A stretch of DNA of 64,000 nucleotides from positions 87,292 through 151,291 of the forward strand of contig SVMR01000001.1 of assembly GCA_015067315.1 (NCBI GenBank), given 5' to 3'. This DNA comes from Oscillospiraceae bacterium (GTDB taxonomy: Bacteria; Bacillota; Clostridia; Oscillospirales; Ruminococcaceae). The first letter of the stretch is position 1. Every line of letters begins with the position of its first letter. This document shows, piece after piece, positions 42,311-51,624 of this stretch. Under the pieces are notes generated by a model. The model had not been told where the DNA came from, did no database searches, and saw only the letters and a program-made list of their open reading frames with translations. The position numbers and the translations under genes were made by a program.

Positions 42311-42326
42311 GACAGTGAACACTGTC
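42311..42326. promoter_or_regulatory. Operator-like palindrome upstream of mglB
   Basis: GACAGTGAACACTGTC is a perfect inverted repeat (7-bp arms, 2-bp centre) between the putative promoter and the AGGAGG site, where a sugar-responsive repressor could bind. No regulator gene is near. Confidence 0.55.
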
Positions 42327-42357
42327 AAATATTCATATTCTTAGGAGGATTAACACA

Positions 42358-43455
42358 ATGAAAAAAATTTTTGCATTGGTTCTCGCCCTCGTAATGGTCT
42401 TGAGCCTCGCTGCCTGCGGCGGCAACCCTTCCGAAAGCGGAGCCAAAATTTCCGTATTCTGGTATGATGAAGCTGATATCTATCTCAGCACCGTTCGTTC
42501 CGCACTCAACGAAGAGCTCGATGCTCTCGGCGTTGAATACGACAACCAGTTTGCAGCAAACGACCAGGCAAAACAGCTTGACCAGGTAAAAACCGCTATC
42601 GCCGGCGGCTCCACCCTTCTCGTTGTAAACCTTGTCACTTCCGGTTCCGTTGATGCAGCAGAAGAAATTCTTGCCGCAGCAGGCGATATTCCCGTAATCT
42701 TCTTCAACCGTGCAATCGGCACCGACGGCGCTGATGTTACCGTTCTTGACGCACATGCAAATGCTTGCTTCATCGGTACTGATGCTCCCGAAGCAGGTCA
42801 CATGCAGGGCAAAATGATCGGCGATTACCTCGTAGAAAATTATGATGCAGTTGACTTCAACGGCGACGGCGTTATCTCCTATGCTCTTATGAAAGGCGAC
42901 GAAGCAAACATCGAAGCTATCTACAGAACTCAGTACGGCGTAGAAGACGCTAACGCAGTTCTTGAAGCAGCAGGCAAACCCGCTCTTCAGTATTTCGATG
43001 CTTCCGCAGCAGAAAACGCACGTTACCAGGTTGACCTTGGCGGTCAGTGGTCAGCAGCAGCAGCAAAAGACTACATGGACACCAACTTCGTAACCTATAA
43101 CGAAGGCGCAGGCAACATGATCGAACTCGTAATCTGCAACAACGACGGTATGGCAGAAGGCGTTGTAGCATCCCTCCAGGAAAGAGGATACAACCTCCCC
43201 GGCGCACATCTTGTTCCCGTATTCGGCGTTGACGCAACCGACAGTGCAAAAGCACTTATCGCTGACGGCGCTATGACCGGTACCGTAAAACAGGATAACG
43301 TTGGTATGGCTGTTGCAATCCGCGCAACCGTTGCTGCAATCCTCGACGGCGCATCCCCTGTTGATGCTCTTGCAGGCCTTAACGACGAACGTTTCTCCAT
43401 CGCTTCCGACAGCGCTGCAAAACTCTTCGTTGCATACGCACCTTATACCGGCTGA
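42358..43455 (+). CDS. mglB: Galactose/glucose-binding lipoprotein of ABC importer
   Basis: A 365-residue type I periplasmic-binding-fold lipoprotein. The signal peptide has the lipobox LSLAAC with Cys20. A calcium-binding loop DFNGDGVIS (Asp166, Asn168, Asp170) is characteristic of the galactose/glucose-binding protein MglB. ICNNDGMAEGVVASL and VFGVDATDSAKALIADG follow, the usual hinge and ligand-contact segments of this subfamily. Lipid-anchored outside the cell, it delivers sugar to the MglC permease encoded downstream. The RBS is AGGAGG. Codon use is strongly biased, as expected for an abundant binding protein, and a stable hairpin follows the gene. The neighbouring galKTEM genes support galactose as substrate. 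Confidence 0.9.
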   Translation: MKKIFALVLALVMVLSLAACGGNPSESGAKISVFWYDEADIYLSTVRSALNEELDALGVEYDNQFAANDQAKQLDQVKTAIAGGSTLLVVNLVTSGSVDAAEEILAAAGDIPVIFFNRAIGTDGADVTVLDAHANACFIGTDAPEAGHMQGKMIGDYLVENYDAVDFNGDGVISYALMKGDEANIEAIYRTQYGVEDANAVLEAAGKPALQYFDASAAENARYQVDLGGQWSAAAAKDYMDTNFVTYNEGAGNMIELVICNNDGMAEGVVASLQERGYNLPGAHLVPVFGVDATDSAKALIADGAMTGTVKQDNVGMAVAIRATVAAILDGASPVDALAGLNDERFSIASDSAAKLFVAYAPYTG

Positions 43456-43484
43456 TATTAATACATATCTAACTGGATTTTTCT

Positions 43485-43512
43485 GGCATCTGCCGCTTCG
43501 GCGGCAGATGCC
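43485..43512 (+). other. UUCG-capped hairpin between mglB and mglA
   Basis: Perfect 12-bp stem (GGCATCTGCCGC/GCGGCAGATGCC) with a TTCG tetraloop and no U run. Such structures after binding-protein genes commonly protect the upstream message from exonucleases. A weaker outer pairing of GAACGGCAA with TTGCCGTTC lies in the rest of the 218-bp gap. Confidence 0.75.
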
Positions 43513-43673
43513 TGTCTTACATTTTCCCGGCATTATGCTTCGGCAGGGAACGGCAAGTGCCACTTCCGTTTTTAAAGGAAAAAATGAAAGCGGCAGTGTT
43601 GTTTGCCGTTCTCTGTCAAACTTTTTCAGTATGCTGTTTCTAATTTTTAAAAGAAAAGGAGGAAAGGCAGCTT

Positions 43674-45173
43674 ATGGATCAGAATGTTATTCTGAAAATG
43701 ACCGGCATTACCAAAACCTTCCCCGGCGTAAAAGCATTGGACGGCGTAAACTTTGAACTCAAAGCAGGAACCGTTCATGCTCTTATGGGTGAAAACGGCG
43801 CCGGAAAATCAACTCTCATGAAATGCCTCTTCGGTATTTACGCCAAGGACTGCGGACAGATTCTTCTTGACGGTAAAGAAATCAATTTCAAAAGCAGTAA
43901 AGAAGCTCTTGAAAACGGCGTCGCAATGGTACACCAGGAACTCAACCAGGCGCTTAAACGCAGCGTTATGGACAACATCTGGCTCGGACGTTATCCTAAA
44001 ATCGGCGGAATCATGGTCGATGAAAAGAAGATGTACAACGACACAAAAGCCGTTTTTGACGAACTCGGAATCGACGTCGATCCCCACCGCATCATGAGCA
44101 CCATGTCCGTTTCCCAAAGACAGATGGTCGAAATCGCAAAAGCCGTTTCCTATAATTCCAAAATAATCGTTTTCGACGAGCCGACCTCTTCCCTTACCGA
44201 ACAGGAAGTTGAACATCTCTTCGAAATAATCAACATGCTCCGCGACAGAGGCGTAGGTATTATCTATATTTCCCACAAAATGGCGGAGATCAAACGCATT
44301 TCCGACTACATAACCGTAATGCGCGACGGCAAATGGATCGCCACCGACCATGCGGACAACCTCGAAATGTCCGATATCATCCGCCTGATGGTAGGACGCG
44401 AACTCACAAACCAGTTCCCGCCCAAAACCAACGTAGTCGGCGACGTTGTTCTCGAAGTCCAGAACGTCACCGGTATGTACAACCAGCTTCAGGATGTTTC
44501 CTTCAACGCAAGAAAGGGTGAGATCCTCGGTCTTGCGGGACTCGAAAGCTCCGGCCGTACCGAAACCCTTGAAAGCATCTTCGGTATCCGTACCAGAAAG
44601 AGCGGAACCATTGCCCTTGACGGAAAACCCTGCTTCAACCGCAGCGCCCATGAATCCATCAAAAACGGATTTGCTCTTCTTACCGAAGAACGCCGCGCAA
44701 CCGGTATTTTCGGTGTTCTTGATATCAAAAACAACACAGTTATCTCAAGCCTTAAACGTCACCTTCGTTTCGGAATCTGCTTAAGCGAAAAATCTCAGCG
44801 CGAAGATACCCAGTATTACATCGACGCAATGCGTACAAAAACTCCTTCCCAGGAAACAAAAATCCGTTCTCTTTCCGGCGGTAACCAACAGAAAGTTATC
44901 ATCGGACGCTGGCTTCTTACCGATCCGGAAGTTCTTCTTCTGGATGAGCCCACCCGCGGTATCGACGTAGGCGCAAAATATGAAATTTATCAGCTTATCA
45001 TTGATTTGGCAAACAAAGGAAAAACCGTAATCGTCGTTTCTTCCGAAATGCCCGAACTTCTCGGCATCTGTGACAGAATCGTCGTAATGTCCGGCGGAAG
45101 AGTTGCCGGCGAAGTTGACGGTCAGAACACAACCCAGGAAGAAATCATGACCCTGGCTGCCAAATATGTTTAA
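43674..45173 (+). CDS. mglA: Galactose ABC importer ATPase, two-domain
   Basis: A 499-residue sugar-importer ATPase with two ABC halves. The first has Walker [10 protein letters not shown] at residues 39-47, the signature-like region [16 protein letters not shown] and Walker [12 protein letters not shown]. The second half has a degenerate Walker A ([12 protein letters not shown]), a normal signature [14 protein letters not shown] and Walker [13 protein letters not shown]. This asymmetry is the rule in the MglA/RbsA family, where the protein is the sole ATPase and drives transport with the MglC dimer. GGAGG lies 11 bases before the ATG. It is followed by mglC after 15 bp. Confidence 0.93.
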   Translation: MDQNVILKMTGITKTFPGVKALDGVNFELKAGTVHALMGENGAGKSTLMKCLFGIYAKDCGQILLDGKEINFKSSKEALENGVAMVHQELNQALKRSVMDNIWLGRYPKIGGIMVDEKKMYNDTKAVFDELGIDVDPHRIMSTMSVSQRQMVEIAKAVSYNSKIIVFDEPTSSLTEQEVEHLFEIINMLRDRGVGIIYISHKMAEIKRISDYITVMRDGKWIATDHADNLEMSDIIRLMVGRELTNQFPPKTNVVGDVVLEVQNVTGMYNQLQDVSFNARKGEILGLAGLESSGRTETLESIFGIRTRKSGTIALDGKPCFNRSAHESIKNGFALLTEERRATGIFGVLDIKNNTVISSLKRHLRFGICLSEKSQREDTQYYIDAMRTKTPSQETKIRSLSGGNQQKVIIGRWLLTDPEVLLLDEPTRGIDVGAKYEIYQLIIDLANKGKTVIVVSSEMPELLGICDRIVVMSGGRVAGEVDGQNTTQEEIMTLAAKYV

Positions 45174-45188
45174 GGAGGAGAGATAAAT

Positions 45189-46271
45189 ATGACTAATCCT
45201 ATTGCAAATATTCAGCGTTCCGTTGCTGATTTCAAACAGATGGACAAAGCTGATAAAAAACGCTATATAACCGACCTTGTGCTCAACAACGCACTTTATA
45301 TTCTTCTGTTCGTATTCGTAATCTATACTTGGATCCAGAAACCTAACTTCGTTTCCCTTGGTTCCTTTGCAAACCTTGTAATCCAGGTTGCGGCATATCT
45401 TCCGATGGCTCTCGGTATTGCGGGCTGTATCGTTCTTACCGGTACCGACCTTTCCGCAGGACGTATTTCCGGTCTTACCGCGGCAGTTGCCGGCGTTTTC
45501 CTTCAGAAAACCGATTTCGTCAACAAAATGTTCGAAAACCTTCCCGAAGTTAACGGCTGGTGGATCGCCGTAACCCTTCTTGCTGTTGTTGCAATCGGCG
45601 CGGTAATCGGTCTTGTAAACGGCTTCTTCGTAGCAAAATTCAGCCTTCATCCTTTCATCGTAACCCTTTCCACCCAGCTCATTACCTACGGTATCATCCT
45701 TTGGTTCTTTGCTCTTAACGGAAACAACGGCCAGCCTATCTCCGGCCTTTCCGATGAATACAAAACTTTCGTAAACGGTGAAATGTTCCGCCTTGGAAAC
45801 GTCGCTGTTCCGAGATACGTTCTCTATGCAATCTTCCTTATCGCAATCATGTGGTTCATCTGGAACAAAACCACTTTCGGTAAAAACATGTTCGCAGTAG
45901 GTTCCAACGCAGAAGCGGCAAAAGTTTCCGGCGTAAACGTTTTCTGGACCACCGTTCTTGTACATACCCTTGCAGGCGCTGCATACGGCTACACCGGTTT
46001 CATCGAAGGCGCAAGAAGCGGTTCCGTCGCTGCAAACTCCGGTCTTAACACCGAATGTGACGCTATCGCGGCCTGCGTAATCGGCGGTGTTTCTTTCGTC
46101 GGCGGTACCGGTAAAATCAGCGGCATCATCCTCGGCGTTGTAATCCTCCGTCTTATCTTCGTTGCCCTTACAATGCTCGGCGTCGATTCTTCCAGCCTTT
46201 ATATCATCAAAGGCGCAATCATCCTCTGCGCCTGCGCGCTCGATATGCGTAAATATCTCGTTAAGAAATAA
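45189..46271 (+). CDS. mglC: Galactose ABC importer permease
   Basis: A 360-residue BPD_transp_2 family permease with about ten transmembrane segments. Conserved LTGTDLSAGRISGLTA and GLVNGFFVAKFSLHPFIVTL segments are present near the middle, and ACVIGGVSFVGGTGKISG near the end, all typical of the MglC/RbsC family. It forms the membrane channel for the MglA ATPase. The RBS is AAGGAGGAG. Its stop codon overlaps the start of the next gene (TAATG), so the small InlB-repeat protein is translationally coupled to it. Confidence 0.93.
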   Translation: MTNPIANIQRSVADFKQMDKADKKRYITDLVLNNALYILLFVFVIYTWIQKPNFVSLGSFANLVIQVAAYLPMALGIAGCIVLTGTDLSAGRISGLTAAVAGVFLQKTDFVNKMFENLPEVNGWWIAVTLLAVVAIGAVIGLVNGFFVAKFSLHPFIVTLSTQLITYGIILWFFALNGNNGQPISGLSDEYKTFVNGEMFRLGNVAVPRYVLYAIFLIAIMWFIWNKTTFGKNMFAVGSNAEAAKVSGVNVFWTTVLVHTLAGAAYGYTGFIEGARSGSVAANSGLNTECDAIAACVIGGVSFVGGTGKISGIILGVVILRLIFVALTMLGVDSSSLYIIKGAIILCACALDMRKYLVKK

Positions 46272-46681
46272 TGGAAGATCTCGACAGAACAAACTCCCCG
46301 GAAGAGGAAGAAGTTCAGGAAGAAACCCCGAAAGAAGAACAGATTCCGAAATTCCGCGGACTTTACAGATACGTAAATATTACGGTAAAGCAGCTTGACA
46401 TGATAATCGCCGCCTGCATTCTTGTAATAATTGTTGTTGTGGCGATAAATCTTCTCGATCCTGGTTTCACAATCAGTTTCAATTCCATGGGCGGAACGGA
46501 CGTTGCTCCGATAGAGCATATGTACGGCGACCTCATCGACGAACCGGAACCCCCAACAAGGGAAGGCTATTCCTTCACCGGATGGTACAGGGATAACGCC
46601 TGCTACGTCCTTTGGGATATGGAAACCGATACGGTTGAAACGGATACAACCCTTTATGCCGGCTGGGAAAAAATCGAATAA
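46271..46681 (+). CDS. Membrane protein with one extracellular InlB B-repeat
   Basis: A 136-residue protein: an acidic cytoplasmic leader (about 1-40), one transmembrane helix (IIAACILVIIVVVAINLL, about 44-62), then a single InlB B-repeat/Flg_new module outside the cell. Module landmarks are ISFNSMGGTDVAPI, PPTREGYSFTGWYRD and DTTLYAGWEK. The ATG overlaps the mglC stop codon in TAATG, so expression follows the transporter. InlB repeats normally occur in arrays in wall adhesins; a lone copy coupled to a sugar permease is unusual. It might stabilise the importer or link it to the wall. The function is unknown. Confidence 0.8.
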   Translation: MEDLDRTNSPEEEEVQEETPKEEQIPKFRGLYRYVNITVKQLDMIIAACILVIIVVVAINLLDPGFTISFNSMGGTDVAPIEHMYGDLIDEPEPPTREGYSFTGWYRDNACYVLWDMETDTVETDTTLYAGWEKIE

Positions 46682-46685
46682 CAAA

Positions 46686-46719
46686 AATCCCCGATGCTTT
46701 TGACATCGGGGATTTTTTT
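46686..46719. terminator. Terminator of the mgl operon
   Basis: AATCCCCGATG / CATCGGGGATT stem with a 7-base loop and T7 tract on the plus strand. A-run on the other side allows use by the convergent aldo/keto reductase gene. Confidence 0.9.
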
Positions 46720-47641
46720 ATGCTCTGTTCAAAATCAAAAGTTCCTCATCCGTAAGAGGAATTTCCGCGCCTTCAAGGTCGCTTGTAAAATGTCCGGCGT
46801 TTCCGGAACCGAAAAGCGGAATGACCCTCGGGAATCCTTTGCATCTGTGAAGATTCACCATCCACGCAACGGCAAGGGCGCTTGCGGTAACTCCCTTTTC
46901 TTTTGCCATGTTTTTGAGAACTTCAAGGCGGCTTCCCGCAACAAGTTCTTCGGGAAGGCGTTCCGGATTTTCATAACCGCCCTTTGCAAGGCAGGAATAT
47001 GCAACAAGGGGAATGTTTTCCGCCTCAAGATAGCGGAGCCTTTCTCTTGTGGTATATTCGTTGAAAATATACTGCGGAGCAACGTCGCCCCTCGCCTGCA
47101 AATAGGTGAACCATTGCTGCATCACGGTGAAAGGGGTTTTTGCAACGGAATTTGCCTTCGCAAATCTCCATGTATCATAGTTGCTTCCGCCGATATGGCG
47201 AACCTTGCCTTTTTCAATAAGGCTCCGGAAAGCCTCCATTGTTTCTTCAAGGGGAGTTTCAAAATCGTCGGTGTGGGCGTAATAAAGATCGACGTAATCG
47301 GTTTTGAGCTTCCGGAGGCTTTCGTCGATCCAGTATTCTATCTGTTCTTTGCGAAGTCCCTGACCTTCTCCGTGGCGGTCAAAGCCGACCTTTGTTGCAA
47401 GAACAATTTTGTCGCGGCATTTTCTGCTTTCAAAATATTCGCCCAAAAGGGTTTCGCTTTCGTCGCCGGTTCCCTGCCAATGGGCATAGTTGTTCGAAGT
47501 ATCAATAAAATTTCCGCCCATTCCGATATATGCATCCAGAACCGCAAAAGCGTCTTCCTTCGAGGTCGTTGTTCCGAAATTCATCGCGCCGAGAGCAACG
47601 TTTGAAACGGAAAGTCCGTTCGGGAGGATCAGTTTTTCCAT
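46718..47641 (-). CDS. Aldo/keto reductase
   Basis: A 307-residue NADPH-dependent oxidoreductase. The catalytic tetrad is visible: Asp and Tyr in FIDTSNNYAHW, Lys in VLATKVGFD and His in DLYYAHTDD. GSNYDTWRF, QQWFTYLQ and the C-terminal VIPLFGSGN coenzyme loop follow. It belongs to the general AKR family close to YajO/Tas-like enzymes; the substrate is unknown. The ATG at 47641 follows AAAGGAAG; an ATG six codons upstream precedes that site and is rejected. It is transcribed against the galactose genes and lies between the transporter and galK, so a sugar or sugar-aldehyde substrate is possible but not shown. Confidence 0.88.
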   Translation of the reverse strand: MEKLILPNGLSVSNVALGAMNFGTTTSKEDAFAVLDAYIGMGGNFIDTSNNYAHWQGTGDESETLLGEYFESRKCRDKIVLATKVGFDRHGEGQGLRKEQIEYWIDESLRKLKTDYVDLYYAHTDDFETPLEETMEAFRSLIEKGKVRHIGGSNYDTWRFAKANSVAKTPFTVMQQWFTYLQARGDVAPQYIFNEYTTRERLRYLEAENIPLVAYSCLAKGGYENPERLPEELVAGSRLEVLKNMAKEKGVTASALAVAWMVNLHRCKGFPRVIPLFGSGNAGHFTSDLEGAEIPLTDEELLILNRA

Positions 47642-47811
47642 TTTGATTCTTCCTTTCATTCTGTTATGAATATATTATATCGGATATCCCGCTTCAAAAC
47701 AACCGGAAACGAAAAAAATCCTTTTTTTATGGGATTTTTTCGCTTTTGCTATTCCTTTTTTATAATAATAGTTGTATAATTTGATTATAACAAAATGGGG
47801 AGGTATGTTTA

Positions 47812-49026
47812 ATGGTCGCACCTGTTCTTAAAATAAACGAAACTCAAAAAGCCGCTCTCGATTTTGGATTTTCCGAAGTTTTCGGCGGAAATCCCGAAAG
47901 ATATTTTTCCGCCCCCGGAAGAACCGAAATCGGCGGAAACCATACTGACCACCAGCGCGGAAGAGTTCTTGCCGCCGCGGTAAACCTTGATACAATCGCC
48001 GCGGTCCGCCCGAACGGAACCGACAAAATCCGCATTCTTTCAAAAGGCTATCCCATGTGCGAAATCGACCTTAACAATCTTGTTCCGGACGAAAAGGAAT
48101 TCAACACAACCCCTGCGCTTATCCGCGGAGTTGCGGCGCGTTTTGTGGAACTCGGCTGTGAAGTAAAAGGCTTCGACGCATACTGCGAATCAACCGTTCT
48201 TCCCGGAAGCGGACTTTCCTCCTCCGCCGCATACGAAGTTCTTATCGGAACGATTATCGATTATCTTTATTTTGATGCAAAAGTTTCCCAGGCGGAAGTT
48301 GCCCAAATCGGTCAGTACGCGGAAAACGTTTTCTTCGGAAAACCCTGCGGACTTATGGACCAGACCGCTTCCGCCGTCGGCAACCTTGTTACCATTGATT
48401 TCTTCGATAAAGACCATCCGGAAATAAAACCGGTCAATTTCGATTTTTCTTCCTGCGGCCATGCTCTCTGCATAATTGACACAAGGGCAAGCCATGCTGA
48501 CCTTACCGACGAATATGCCGCAATTCCCGGCGAAATAAAAAAAGTTGCGGAATATTTCGGAAAAGAAGTTCTTACCGAAATCGACGAAGCGGATTTCTTC
48601 GCCGCAATTCCCGCTCTCCGTGAAAAATGCGGCGACCGCGCCGTTATGCGCGCAGTCCATTTTTATCAGGAAAACGCAAGGGTTCCGAAACAGGTCGAAG
48701 CTCTTGAAAAAGGCGATTTTGAAGAATTCCTCCGCCTTATCAAGGAAAGCGGATATTCTTCCTATATGTATCTCCAGAACGTAATTCCCGCCGGTTATAA
48801 GGAACACCAGGACGTTGCAATCGCCCTCGGAATGTGCGAACATTTCCTTGCCGGAAAAGGCGCATACAGAGTTCACGGCGGCGGTTTTGCCGGAACTGTC
48901 CAGGCGTTCGTTCCCTTCGGGATTCTTGAGGAATTCCGCAACGGAATCGACGGAATCCTCGGCGAAGGCGCCTGCCACGTTCTCAGCATCCGTCCCCAGG
49001 GCGGCGTTGAAATGGAGGCGGATTGA
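47812..49026 (+). CDS. galK: Galactokinase
   Basis: A 404-residue GHMP kinase. The N-terminal galactokinase signature FSAPGRTEIGGNHTDHQRG, the ATP loop VLPGSGLSSSAAYEVLIG, the catalytic-base region GKPCGLMDQTASAVG and the C-terminal RVHGGGFAGTVQAFVP are all intact. It phosphorylates alpha-D-galactose to galactose-1-phosphate. GGGGAGG lies upstream of the ATG, and a TATAAT box at 47775-47780 is the likely -10, though no clear -35 is seen. Its stop overlaps the galT start. Length is normal for the bacterial enzyme. Confidence 0.95.
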   Translation: MVAPVLKINETQKAALDFGFSEVFGGNPERYFSAPGRTEIGGNHTDHQRGRVLAAAVNLDTIAAVRPNGTDKIRILSKGYPMCEIDLNNLVPDEKEFNTTPALIRGVAARFVELGCEVKGFDAYCESTVLPGSGLSSSAAYEVLIGTIIDYLYFDAKVSQAEVAQIGQYAENVFFGKPCGLMDQTASAVGNLVTIDFFDKDHPEIKPVNFDFSSCGHALCIIDTRASHADLTDEYAAIPGEIKKVAEYFGKEVLTEIDEADFFAAIPALREKCGDRAVMRAVHFYQENARVPKQVEALEKGDFEEFLRLIKESGYSSYMYLQNVIPAGYKEHQDVAIALGMCEHFLAGKGAYRVHGGGFAGTVQAFVPFGILEEFRNGIDGILGEGACHVLSIRPQGGVEMEAD

Positions 49027-50528
49027 TGAAAATCGAAACATATATCGACGCCCTTGTTTCCTATGCGATGAACACCGGTCTTGCGGAACCGGAAGACCAT
49101 TGGGTGCTCATAAACCGCATTCTTGATATCCTTCAGAAAGCGGATTACGAACCTTCCGAAGAACCCCAGCCGGACGATATCGAAGAGATTCTTGCCGGAA
49201 TCCTTGATTATGCCGTGGAAAACGGTCTTTGCGACGACAACATCACCGCAAAAGATATCTTCGATACCCGGATCATGGGCGCCGTCACCCCCATGCCGAG
49301 AGAAGTTGTCCGCACCTTCTGGGAAAAATATAAAAAAGACCCGGTTGAAGCCACCGACTGGTACTATAAATTCTCCTGCGATACGGATTATATCCGCCGC
49401 TACCGAATCGAAAAAGATATGCGCTGGAAATACCCCTGCGAATACGGCGAACTTGACGTAACCATCAACCTTTCGAAGCCGGAAAAAGACCCGAAGGCAA
49501 TCGCCGCCGCAAAATTCGCGCCCCAGACCGCATATCCCAAATGCCAGCTCTGCCGCGAAAACGAAGGTTATGCCGGAAGAATGAACCACCCCGCAAGATC
49601 AAACCACCGCATTATCCCCATTGAAATCTGCGGCGCGGATTGGTGCCTCCAATATTCCCCCTATGTTTATTACAACGAGCACTGCATCGTTCTCAACGAA
49701 GAACATATCCCCATGAAGATAGACAAATCCGCCTTCGAAAAGCTCCTCGATTTCGTAAAGCTTTTCCCCCATTATTTCGTGGGTTCAAACGCGGATTTAC
49801 CGATAGTCGGAGGTTCAATACTGAGCCATGAGCATTTCCAGGGCGGACATTACACCTTCGCAATGGAAACCGCCCCGATCCGTGAAAAAATCGTCTTCAA
49901 AGGTTTTGAGGATATCGAAGCGGGAATCGTAAACTGGCCCATGAGTGTAATCCGCCTTCGCGGAAACGATTCCGGAAGAATCGCGGATCTTGCGGATAAA
50001 ATTCTTGGCGAATGGCGCGGATATTCCGACGAAAGCGTTTCCGTAATCGCTTTTTCCGGTGACCAGCCCCACAACACCATAACCCCCATTGCAAGAAGAA
50101 GAGGAACCGATTTTGAACTGGACCTTGTTCTCCGCTGCAATATCACAACCGAAGAATTCCCCATGGGCGTTTTCCATCCCCATGAGGACAAACACCATAT
50201 CAAGAAGGAAAACATCGGCCTTATCGAAGTAATGGGTCTTGCAGTCCTTCCAAGCCGTCTTAAAAAGGAACTTTCCGATCTTGCCGCCGCCGCGGTTTCC
50301 GGAAAGGACGTTTCCGCCGACGAAGCCCTTTCGAAACATTCGGAATGGCTTTCCGAACTCAAAAAAGAATATGTTTTCACCGAAGAAAACGCAATGGATA
50401 TAATCCTTAAAGAAACCGGAAAAGTCTTCGCAGAAGTTCTGGAAGATGCCGGAGTTTTTAAAAACACAGACGAAGGAAAATCCGCTTTCCTTCGCTTCAT
50501 AGACAAACTTAACAAGGAGGCAATTTGA
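49026..50528 (+). CDS. galT: Galactose-1-phosphate uridylyltransferase, Bacillus type
   Basis: A 500-residue enzyme of the long, Firmicutes-type GalT class (about 490-510 residues, against about 350 for the E. coli type). It has NHPARSNHRIIPIEI and the catalytic histidine region GGSILSHEHFQGGHY. It exchanges UDP between UDP-glucose and galactose-1-phosphate. The ATG at 49026 overlaps the galK stop codon (TGATG), with GGAGG 8 bases upstream inside galK. A TTG one codon earlier is not needed. Single-base stop/start overlaps with both neighbours mark tight co-translation. Confidence 0.94.
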   Translation: MKIETYIDALVSYAMNTGLAEPEDHWVLINRILDILQKADYEPSEEPQPDDIEEILAGILDYAVENGLCDDNITAKDIFDTRIMGAVTPMPREVVRTFWEKYKKDPVEATDWYYKFSCDTDYIRRYRIEKDMRWKYPCEYGELDVTINLSKPEKDPKAIAAAKFAPQTAYPKCQLCRENEGYAGRMNHPARSNHRIIPIEICGADWCLQYSPYVYYNEHCIVLNEEHIPMKIDKSAFEKLLDFVKLFPHYFVGSNADLPIVGGSILSHEHFQGGHYTFAMETAPIREKIVFKGFEDIEAGIVNWPMSVIRLRGNDSGRIADLADKILGEWRGYSDESVSVIAFSGDQPHNTITPIARRRGTDFELDLVLRCNITTEEFPMGVFHPHEDKHHIKKENIGLIEVMGLAVLPSRLKKELSDLAAAAVSGKDVSADEALSKHSEWLSELKKEYVFTEENAMDIILKETGKVFAEVLEDAGVFKNTDEGKSAFLRFIDKLNKEAI

Positions 50529-51529
50529 TGAAAGTATTGGTAACCGGCGGCGCCGGATATATCGGCAGCCACACCGCAGTTGAACTTATTGAAGCCGGAT
50601 ATGAGGCAATTATTGTTGACGACCTTTCAAACGCAAAAGAGGACGTTATCGACAGAATCGAAACCATAACCGGCGTCCGCCCCGTTTTTTATAAAATGGA
50701 CTGCAAAAACAAGGAGGATATGAGAAAAATCTTCTCCGAACACAAAATCGATTCCATCATCCATTTTGCGGCATATAAAGCAGTAGGCGAAAGCGTTCAG
50801 AAGCCTCTTGAATATTACCGCAACAACATCGATTCCACCCTTACCCTTCTTGAAGTAATGGAAGAATTCGGATGCAAAAAATTTGTTTTCTCCTCTTCCG
50901 CAACCGTTTACGGACCCAACAACCCCTATCCCTATAAAGAAGAAATGAAGGCAATCGAATCCTCAAGCCCCTATGGCTGGACAAAGGTTATGATTGAGCG
51001 AATCCTTACCGATTACGTAACCGCCCATCCGGATTTCTGCGCAATTCTTCTCCGTTATTTCAACCCGATAGGTTCCCATCCCTCCGGTCTTCTCGGCGAC
51101 GACCCCAACGGAATTCCGAACAACCTTATGCCCTATATCAGCCGCGTAGCCGCAGGAAAACTTGAAAAACTCACCATCTTCGGCGACGATTATCCCACTC
51201 CCGACGGCACCTGCCAGCGCGACTATCTCCACGTTGTCGATCTTGCAATCGGCCATCTCGATGCCCTTAAATATGCAACCGACCACGAAGGCGTTGAAGC
51301 AATCAACCTCGGTACCGGAAACGGCGTTTCCGTAATGGAACTTGTCCATGCTTTCAACGAAGCAAACGATATGGAACTTCCTTACGTAATCGGACCCCGC
51401 CGCGAAGGCGACCTTCCCGCATTCTGGGCGGACGCTCATAAAGCAAAAAACCTCCTCGGCTGGGAAGCAACCCATACCCTTGAGGATATGTGCAGGAGCG
51501 CCTGGGATTTTGTAAAAAAACAGGGTTAA
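50528..51529 (+). CDS. galE: UDP-glucose 4-epimerase
   Basis: A 333-residue short-chain dehydrogenase-fold epimerase. It has the NAD motif TGGAGYIGSHTAVEL, VDDLSNA, HFAAYKAVGES, the catalytic FSSSATVYG serine/threonine region, and Tyr-x3-Lys in SPYGWTKVMIE. YFNPIGSHPSG and QRDYLHVVDLA complete the standard GalE set. It interconverts UDP-galactose and UDP-glucose. The ATG at 50528 overlaps the galT stop (TGATG) and follows AAGGAGG. Confidence 0.96.
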   Translation: MKVLVTGGAGYIGSHTAVELIEAGYEAIIVDDLSNAKEDVIDRIETITGVRPVFYKMDCKNKEDMRKIFSEHKIDSIIHFAAYKAVGESVQKPLEYYRNNIDSTLTLLEVMEEFGCKKFVFSSSATVYGPNNPYPYKEEMKAIESSSPYGWTKVMIERILTDYVTAHPDFCAILLRYFNPIGSHPSGLLGDDPNGIPNNLMPYISRVAAGKLEKLTIFGDDYPTPDGTCQRDYLHVVDLAIGHLDALKYATDHEGVEAINLGTGNGVSVMELVHAFNEANDMELPYVIGPRREGDLPAFWADAHKAKNLLGWEATHTLEDMCRSAWDFVKKQG

Positions 51530-51550
51530 AAAAGCAATAAAAATCATTTT

Positions 51551-51586
51551 TCTGCACCGGTTTCTTTTATAGGCAATCGGTGCAGA
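51551..51586 (+). other. Hairpin between galE and galM
   Basis: TCTGCACCG / CGGTGCAGA, 9-bp perfect stem with an 18-base loop and no U run. It probably does not stop transcription into galM. Confidence 0.45.
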
Positions 51587-51624
51587 TTCACTATGCAAAA
51601 TCTTTTTGAAAAGGTCGGATTTTA

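Larger units (their letters stand above)
41612..42357. other. 746-bp divergent intergenic region, hairpin-rich
   Basis: No convincing gene. Short minus-strand open frames (to 133 codons) have no ribosome site or recognisable motif. The left end carries the promoter of the surface locus; the right end carries the mglB promoter, operator-like palindrome and AGGAGG site. Between about 41840 and 42110 there are several inverted repeats built on TGAGCAC/GTGCTCA and two CCGG-type hairpins near 41940-41970. The middle may be a long leader or a regulator-binding region. Confidence 0.6.

Noticed and set aside
44781..46292. 503-codon minus-strand frame opposite mglA and mglC
   Set aside because: Antisense shadow of well-recognised transporter genes with no domain motifs.
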